From positions 4,774,001 to 4,838,000 of the forward strand of contig JAGUCH010000003.1 in assembly GCA_019096065.1 (NCBI GenBank): a DNA stretch of 64,000 nucleotides, in the 5' to 3' direction. Positions within the stretch are counted from its first letter, which is position 1. Every line of letters starts with the position of its first letter. Below are positions 58,621 through 64,000 of the stretch, in pieces. A model generated the notes under the pieces. The model saw only the letters and a list, made by a program, of their open reading frames with translations. It was not told the DNA's origin and ran no database searches. Made by a program: the position numbers and the translations under genes. This DNA comes from Paracyclopina nana (taxonomy: Eukaryota > Arthropoda > Copepoda > Cyclopoida > Cyclopettidae).

Positions 58621-59879
58621 TCTTATCTTGTAAAAAGCGTGACGGAGTCACACGAAGTATTTCTTATCTCTTAGAGGTGCAACGGAGTCACACGCAATAT
58701 TCTGGTCTTAGTACACTACTGTGTGTACTAAATTCGGTAATACCGAATTAAAAGCTATACGCTGTTCAAAGCACAGGGAAGCTTGTCCTAATTACTACGC
58801 CGCGTCAAGTGACACAGAGAAAAAGGTTGCAGTTGCTAAGCTCGTTTATTTATTTTTTGTCTAGGCTATGAGCGGCCAAGACAAAACACACACACAAACG
58901 CACGCACAAATACACACACTCACTTATTACAATATAAACGATGGAGTAAAATTTGGCACTACTGGTGCCAACAGGTGTATGGATGGTAATTTCTTCTAAG
59001 TCTCTGAAACAAAGGTGCATCAACTTTTTACGCAAAAAAGGTATGCCACTTCGCCAACCAGTGTCGACTCAGTGAATGAAAAAATAAAAGTTTGCCCACT
59101 CCTCCTCGAGTTGCGGGCCGGCCAACCTTCCCTGTGCCCTCGGCAACTTGTCCAAGGTTAGCCAGTTTTTTGGGCCCCAAACACGCATTTTCCTTTGTGG
59201 CTCCCACTCTGGCTCCACGCGTGGCCTATTTGGGGTTTGTTGACTCACAACGGAGTCATGGATTACATCATCTTCTTCCATCTGTGTGGCCAAACCCACG
59301 GACGAGACCCACTAGTGTCGCAACACTCTTGCGCTCACTCGCCCCATTATGGATAGGCAACAGAGGCTCAGGTCGCAACCTGCACCTTGGCTGGCTTTCC
59401 GGCTGCCATGGCACCCATACTCCAAGCTATGCCATGCGGAGCCTGCACGCATGCATTCACCTCCGGGAAAGACAGTGTCATTGTTACTTTGTGTAGGCCC
59501 ATCATCATAACAATGGTCCATGGAAGACATCATCAACGGGCTGGTGGTACGTCACGGCCTGTACCTTCTTGCACTCCCGCGCGCCAGTTCCAACCCGCCA
59601 ACGGCATCAATGCGCAATTTGGGTCTAAGGGAATCTAAAGCCTACGCACCACATAGGCCCAAATGCCATCGGAGTGACCCCCATCGGCTCGTCAGCCTTC
59701 GGGATTTTGCTTTTGTACTGTAGTAGACACACCCTGATCGCAATCAGCGTGCGGCCCAACCTGCGCCGCAGAGCAGGAATCTTGATCCACACCAAGACAT
59801 TTTCCGGGACTTCGTAGTATTTTGGTCATCAAACCTTTAGGAGAGAGAGTGGCCTTCAATCCCTCCGGGGCCTCCAAAA
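58621..59879 (-). other. 5' leader of the giant retroelement
   Basis: About 1.26 kb without a long ORF. Contains two copies of ACGGAGTCACACG (about 58642 and 58688), a CA-rich microsatellite at 58886-58922, and directly after the 5' LTR a primer-binding-site-like TGGAGGCCCCGGAGGG four bases in (element sense). Such a long leader usually carries packaging signals. Confidence 0.5.
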
Positions 59880-60805
59880 TGGTGTGCGACGGTCACACCC
59901 TCTGAAGCCTAGGATGGTTAGCATCGGCTTCATGGTCACGGTACTGCTGGCAGCCTCCGGGTGCTGGCCGGATGTCTACCCGCCTTGGACCCAAAGCCGC
60001 AGCCTCGGTGCTCCAACTCCGGCGAGATACATCACATGGCAAGCTTCAGTGCTGTAGACCTGTGATTGGGCCTCCTACCCACGTCCTCAACGGCCTCAAC
60101 AGCCTCAGACGAGGATGCATAACTGCCCAGGAAACCTCTATACAAGTTATGGTCGAACAAAGTCAAACAAGGTTGTCTTATTCACTCAGCTTTTAACACC
60201 ACACAAATTAATGGCAGCAAATACAAAGAAATAAGTACTGCAGTAAATATTCTTGTGGCCATCTTCTTCATGCCTCAGCACACTTTGGAGAACTTTGGTG
60301 GGACAATAGCAGGGCAGAGCTCACTCAATGGGCCATGTGCACTTGGTCCATGTCTTGTTTCTCTGAAGTCCCCCGTCGAACTCCCCGAGTCTTCTCCTTC
60401 TTCTCCACTCGATGCATCGCAGCAAGTTCCATCAGCTTCCATCTGCTTCTCTCCGTTATCATGCAGCTGCAGGTCCTCTCTATGTAGCAGCTAGCAACTC
60501 CTCCACACAATGGCTAGCAACTTCTCCACTCAAGGTCAGGTGAATTGCCATAGGTAAGGCTCAACGCATAGGTAGTAGCAGCAACAGCAGCAACAATCAG
60601 AGAGTTGGAGGAGATGAAAAGGTGTTTTTTGAGAAGGGAGGTTTTGTGATTTTGAGGTGGTGATGTAGCGGTGAATGGGCAACCTTCCGGACTTCTGGCG
60701 GCTCCACGGGCTCCACGGTTTCCACAGGTTCCACTGGAGGGGTCCAATCAAGTCCTATTCTGGTCGTAACGTGCACCAGAGACATGATGTACTTATTGCC
60801 CATCA
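59880..60805 (-). repeat. 5' LTR of the giant retroelement
   Basis: 926 bp, TG...CA in element sense, near-identical to 30109-31034, followed by TAAG (60806-60809) matching TAAG at 30105-30108. Confidence 0.9.
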
Positions 60806-60809
60806 TAAG

Positions 60810-62522
60810 TGAGCCAAAAAACACAACTTTTCAAATACGGCCGGCATGTATGTTTTCGTTTCTCACAAAAATTACCAATCGCAATCTTAAGTCAAATGAC
60901 TTTCGGCCTAAATTGGTAACTCTTGGTGACTTGCTATGAAAAGCAATCTTTTTTTGCTTTTGCTAGCTTGTGACCATCTGTTGAAGTTATGCTGTGATGC
61001 GGCATTTGCTAGCATAGAATGATACCACTAAAGGAAGCGTTGTGTTCTGATCACTTCGTTCTTAAAAAGCCCAACAAGGGGCAGACCCAAAGTGGAAACT
61101 CACTAGAGAAGAAGAGCACTAGATTTTGATTAGAGTAAAACGTTCTTAAAACCCAGTTCCAAAAAATAGCTGAAAGGTGGCCACCCAGAGCCGTAAATTG
61201 AGATTTATTGCCCTGTGGCCACCTAGCTACGGTTGTTGGACATCTGCCCCATTTTTAATCCACCGTTCAATATGATGTCTAACTTATGCTTTTCTTTATT
61301 TGGTAATTTTAGCGAAGAATAATGAAAATCTCAATTTTTCGCTTCGATTTAAAAAGCAGTAGTTTGAGCTCTACCTAAGTAATATTTTTTCCAAAAAAGA
61401 GGTCAACAGCTGTTGGGAGTGAGATACTCTCATCAAAAACTGCAATATAGAGAATTATATATTTTAGCTCTATAAACTTGAGGTGAGCCGAGTCATTTTG
61501 CTTCAAGCCTGGGAACTCAAGCTAGCAGCTTCATCCATAGGAGGCAAAAATTGTACGCATACGCATTGATAAATATTTTTCCAAAACTGACACAGGTCTA
61601 AAGCGTACTATGGTTTTAGCCTTACAAACTGAACTGATGAGCAAGAAAAAGGCTTTCCATCCCAGCCAGAATTTTGCCGAAATTATCGGTTAATATTCGG
61701 GACCATTTTGATATCAAATTTGATCTTGAATACTTCGCGATTAGGGGTTTAATCCGTGACGGAATTCCATGCTGAGAAATTGATTTGCTCATGAAAAGTA
61801 ACTGAAATTCAATGCTGATTACTTCCTGATTATTTCATATGCTTGGCCACTTTCAGCAGAATATTCAGGAACTTTTCAGGAACTTTTCATGAATTGATTT
61901 CAGTTCATAATCAAGGACTTGATATCAGCTATATTCAAGGACCTGTCAAAATTTAATTTTTTGGGAACTTTCTAGCTTTTTAATTAAGTTAGTGAAAGAA
62001 AGAAAGTTAGAAAAGCTAGAAAGAAAGTTTACCCATGTACCTCAAATTTAGAATCAAGTGCCTTGCCTCTAGACCACAGATGTCCCACTCTAAGTTGGGC
62101 TTTTTCAGCTATAATATTGTGCAGAAGATACTCTAGATGGAGCTAGCTTCAATAAGTAATCGATGGTTATTTGATATACTTCTTGATTGTTAAATAATTC
62201 GAACTCCGATCCGTGACGATCAAATGTAGTCTTCACTTGAATATTAACTGACAAAACAACAAATAATCGACAATGATTATTTATCGAATCAAAATTTTGA
62301 AAGAGTCGAGAACTATTCGTGTTCGAATCGAGAATCAAACTTCGCGTTGCGATGGCTTCAACTACACGCAGATATTTATTACGTTGAGAATAGATGAAAG
62401 CTATTTTTTCAGATACGAATCAACGAAATTATGCCATTAGCAGCCAGTAGTATGTACTAAGACTTAGTTCCATTTCTGCTATACTTTTGATACGTTGCTC
62501 GTGTTTTCCCCTGCTCTGCATC
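60810..62522. other. Intergenic, no gene recognised
   Basis: AT-rich host DNA between the giant element and NECAP. Around 61860-61930 short words (GGAACTTTTCA, TTCAAGGAC) recur, but no repeat family or gene is evident. Confidence 0.45.
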
Positions 62523-63300
62523 TTAAAACTTGATCCAAGTTTGATTGGTAGGCCTGTTGGGTGGTGCTGTCAGCTTGGGTGCAGAGGGGGCAGCAAACGG
62601 GTTAGATGGGGGCGTGGCAGAAGGGGGAAGAATGCCAGCGGCCACTGCGGCTGCTGAAGGGGGAGGAAGAATGCCTGAGGATGGCGCTGCAGGGGATCTG
62701 CTACGCTCCCTGTTTCCCTTTCGAGGAATGTTGATGTTAACCTTGATGGTCTGACCCTCTTTCAGAGCCAGGTCGAGTTGTTCTCGCGGCTCTTCGCTTT
62801 CTTTGGCAATCTCAGCGTCGATTCTGAGAGACTTGAAGTGCTCGTTGAGCGCCATGTTCATGTCGAAGCTGTCAGCCCTATCAGCGAATCCCAGTCCTAA
62901 ATGAGGGCCTTCGATGGGTTTGATGACAAAGTACCGGCTGCTGTCTGACACACTCTGCACGCATGGTCCAGGGTATGTGTCAACATTTACCTAGGTATAA
63001 AGATAGCATGAATACTGGCATAATAAGTTACCTATAAATGTAACCTACAATCGCGTACGGTTTCGTTGAACCCCGCTCCTCCAATTTGATGCTGCAATCC
63101 GTACCCTTTGACACCAGCTTCATTTTGCCTGTCCAGTCAGGCTTGTCCAAATTCCAGCCCTTGGCAATCCAACCAGCAGTCTCATCTGTAGGAACTTGGC
63201 CTGCAGGAATTTTATAGACAAATGCTTCTTGCTTGAGTAGCAGCACCCTCTCAATCATCGGGTCCATCTCATGGCTACCCACCGCAACGTACTCGGCCAT
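62523..63300 (-). CDS. NECAP: NECAP, adaptin ear-binding coat-associated protein
   Basis: Exons 63300-63049 and 62990-62523 join in phase 0 for 239 aa. The N-terminal PHear domain is clear (WNLDKPDWTGKMKLVSKG, SVSDSSRYFVIKP, GLGFADRADSFDMNMALNEH). The donor at 63048 (ATT|GTAGGT) was preferred to one at 63031 because it gives the family spacing KPYAIVNVDTYPG with no insertion. The C-terminal half is Pro/Ala-rich and ends TWIKF, a WxxF motif that binds the alpha-ear of AP-2. NECAP acts in clathrin-mediated endocytosis at the plasma membrane. Its start lies about 310 bases from the divergent FAM91 start. Confidence 0.88.
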
Positions 63301-63611
63301 TTTCAGATGTTCAGCGTCTTTCTTCTATCGCATCAGCTACTTCTGAGGGTTTCTGCTTTGCTGCACATAGTCATAGTGCACGTGACCGTTTGGTTCTCTT
63401 CCTTCTTTCTGCGACAGCCACAAAGACCCGACTTTCTAAAATGTGGTACACATTTTTCCGCGCAAAGATTTTCCGCCAAAATGACCAACCTCTCGTAAAC
63501 AAATCAACAGCTGACTCATTCTTCGTTCTGAAACTCTCGAAAATCAGTTGACAGGTGTCAGGACCAGAGCTGTAATGGCTGAGCTCCAGTGAAAGCTGAA
63601 GAAGCACGAAA
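63301..63611. promoter_or_regulatory. Shared NECAP/FAM91 promoter region
   Basis: Short spacer between two divergent start codons, so a bidirectional promoter is likely. No TATA box is obvious. Confidence 0.4.
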
Positions 63612-64000
63612 ATGAACTCGGAGGAGGTTGAGTCGTATGTCCGCAAAAATGTGGCTTGGCCGCAATTGCCGTCGTCGGTGAAACAGGTGAGAAAAATTGC
63701 CGCCATTGACGGTACGGCTGCTCTAAAACAACTATTTTATCATCGTAGCAACTTGGTAATTCTTCGAAAGAATACGATAAATGCGTGGTCCAATTAAGTT
63801 TGAAGAACCAATTGCGATATAAGGGAAGCTTAGGTGATATTGGCTGTTGTTTCAATCTAAACTTTTGCTAAAATCATTGGTTATAGTGCAAAAAATAAGA
63901 AAAGATGAGGTCAAATACTATGAAGACTTGCTCGAGTTCGGATGGAAAAACTTGCTTCTGTTTCCGTATCACCTATCCGACGTGATCATAAAGAGGATCG
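63612..64000 (+). CDS. FAM91: FAM91 homologue, 5' exons, truncated by the window end
   Basis: Exons 63612-63686, 63749-63833 and 63887 onward join in frame. Exon 1 gives KNVAWPQLPSSVKQ, exon 2 gives LGNSSKEYDKCVVQLSLKNQ, and exon 3 gives VKYYEDLLEFGWKNLLLFPY followed by HLSDVI. All match the start of the FAM91 family (FAM91A1 in vertebrates), which bridges golgin-captured vesicles to TBC1D23 at the trans-Golgi. The gene continues beyond position 64000. Introns are 62 and 53 bp. Confidence 0.85.

Larger units (their letters stand above)
30109..60805 (-). mobile_element. Giant Ty3/Gypsy-related LTR retroelement (30.7 kb)
   Basis: Two 926-bp LTRs (30109-31034 and 59880-60805) with TG...CA ends flank the element, with TAAG on both sides as target duplication (30105-30108, 60806-60809). 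A purine tract (AGGGCCGGGGAA in element sense) lies directly before the 3' LTR. Coding order in element sense is gag, pol in several pieces, integrase with a long tail, a decayed tract, an unknown ORF and env. Two antisense spliced genes lie between integrase and env. RT, RNase H and integrase motifs resemble Ty3/Gypsy rather than BEL/Pao. Without the nested 7.5-kb Gypsy it would be about 23.2 kb, still far larger than a usual 5-10 kb element. Confidence 0.85.

Noticed and set aside
58886-58922. CA-rich repeat as a CRISPR-like or satellite array
   Set aside because: It is a short simple-sequence tract in the retroelement leader with no spacer structure.
30109-60805. Classifying the giant element as BEL/Pao
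   Set aside because: The RT start (KPRLLVDLTSFNKNL), connection (TTKKQLQKFIGMTNW) and RNase H fit Ty3/Gypsy better; the BEL-type VFDAS block is absent.

Overview
The window looks like nuclear DNA of an invertebrate, most likely an arthropod with compact genes, possibly a crustacean. The evidence is short GT-AG introns (about 50-130 bp, a few longer), conserved metazoan housekeeping genes, a CLIP-like serine protease, and several metazoan transposon classes. No prokaryotic features, rRNA gene or CRISPR array is visible. Gene names rest on remembered family motifs and exon phasing; no search was run.

The left 16 kb is gene-rich. On the plus strand lie a secreted FN2-CLIP-trypsin protease (76-1857), an LRRC20-like leucine-rich-repeat gene with two homologous first exons (3150-4924), a 16-exon FACIT-like collagen carrying two AbfB beta-trefoil domains and a TSPN domain (6080-11224), a secreted IGFBP-FN2 protein (12223-13364) and a TMEM183 homologue (13718-14749). 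The last converges on a minus-strand mitochondrial TRMT2B-like tRNA m5U methyltransferase (14760-16129) that lacks the catalytic Cys.

From 16.37 to 29.72 kb is transposon territory. A TIR element with a 9-bp target duplication (16368-25510) contains a decayed Ty3/Gypsy-like retroelement with an env-like gene (about 16538-24566). Next is a PHIS/ISL2EU-like DNA transposon (about 25599-29724) with a THAP-DDE transposase on one strand and a SAP-SWIM-YqaJ nuclease on the other.

From 30.1 to 60.8 kb is one giant LTR retroelement on the minus strand: 926-bp LTRs, TAAG target duplication and polypurine tract, 30.7 kb in total. In sense order it has a leader, gag, a TAATG stop/start junction, a pol with an N-terminal membrane segment and several frame breaks, an integrase ORF with a very long tail, a decayed coding tract, an unknown 458-aa ORF, and an env-like gene. 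It also carries two plus-strand, intron-containing membrane-protein genes of unknown origin (42422-43471 and 43961-44518), antisense to the element. A young 7.5-kb Ty3/Gypsy element (32543-40032, apparently identical 297-bp LTRs, ATAGG duplication) has inserted into env. It has its own accessory ORFs and splice-like signals. This antisense spliced cargo in a giant retroelement is the most unusual thing in the window.

The right end returns to host genes: NECAP on the minus strand (62523-63300) and, head to head with it, the first exons of FAM91 (63612-64000, running off the window).
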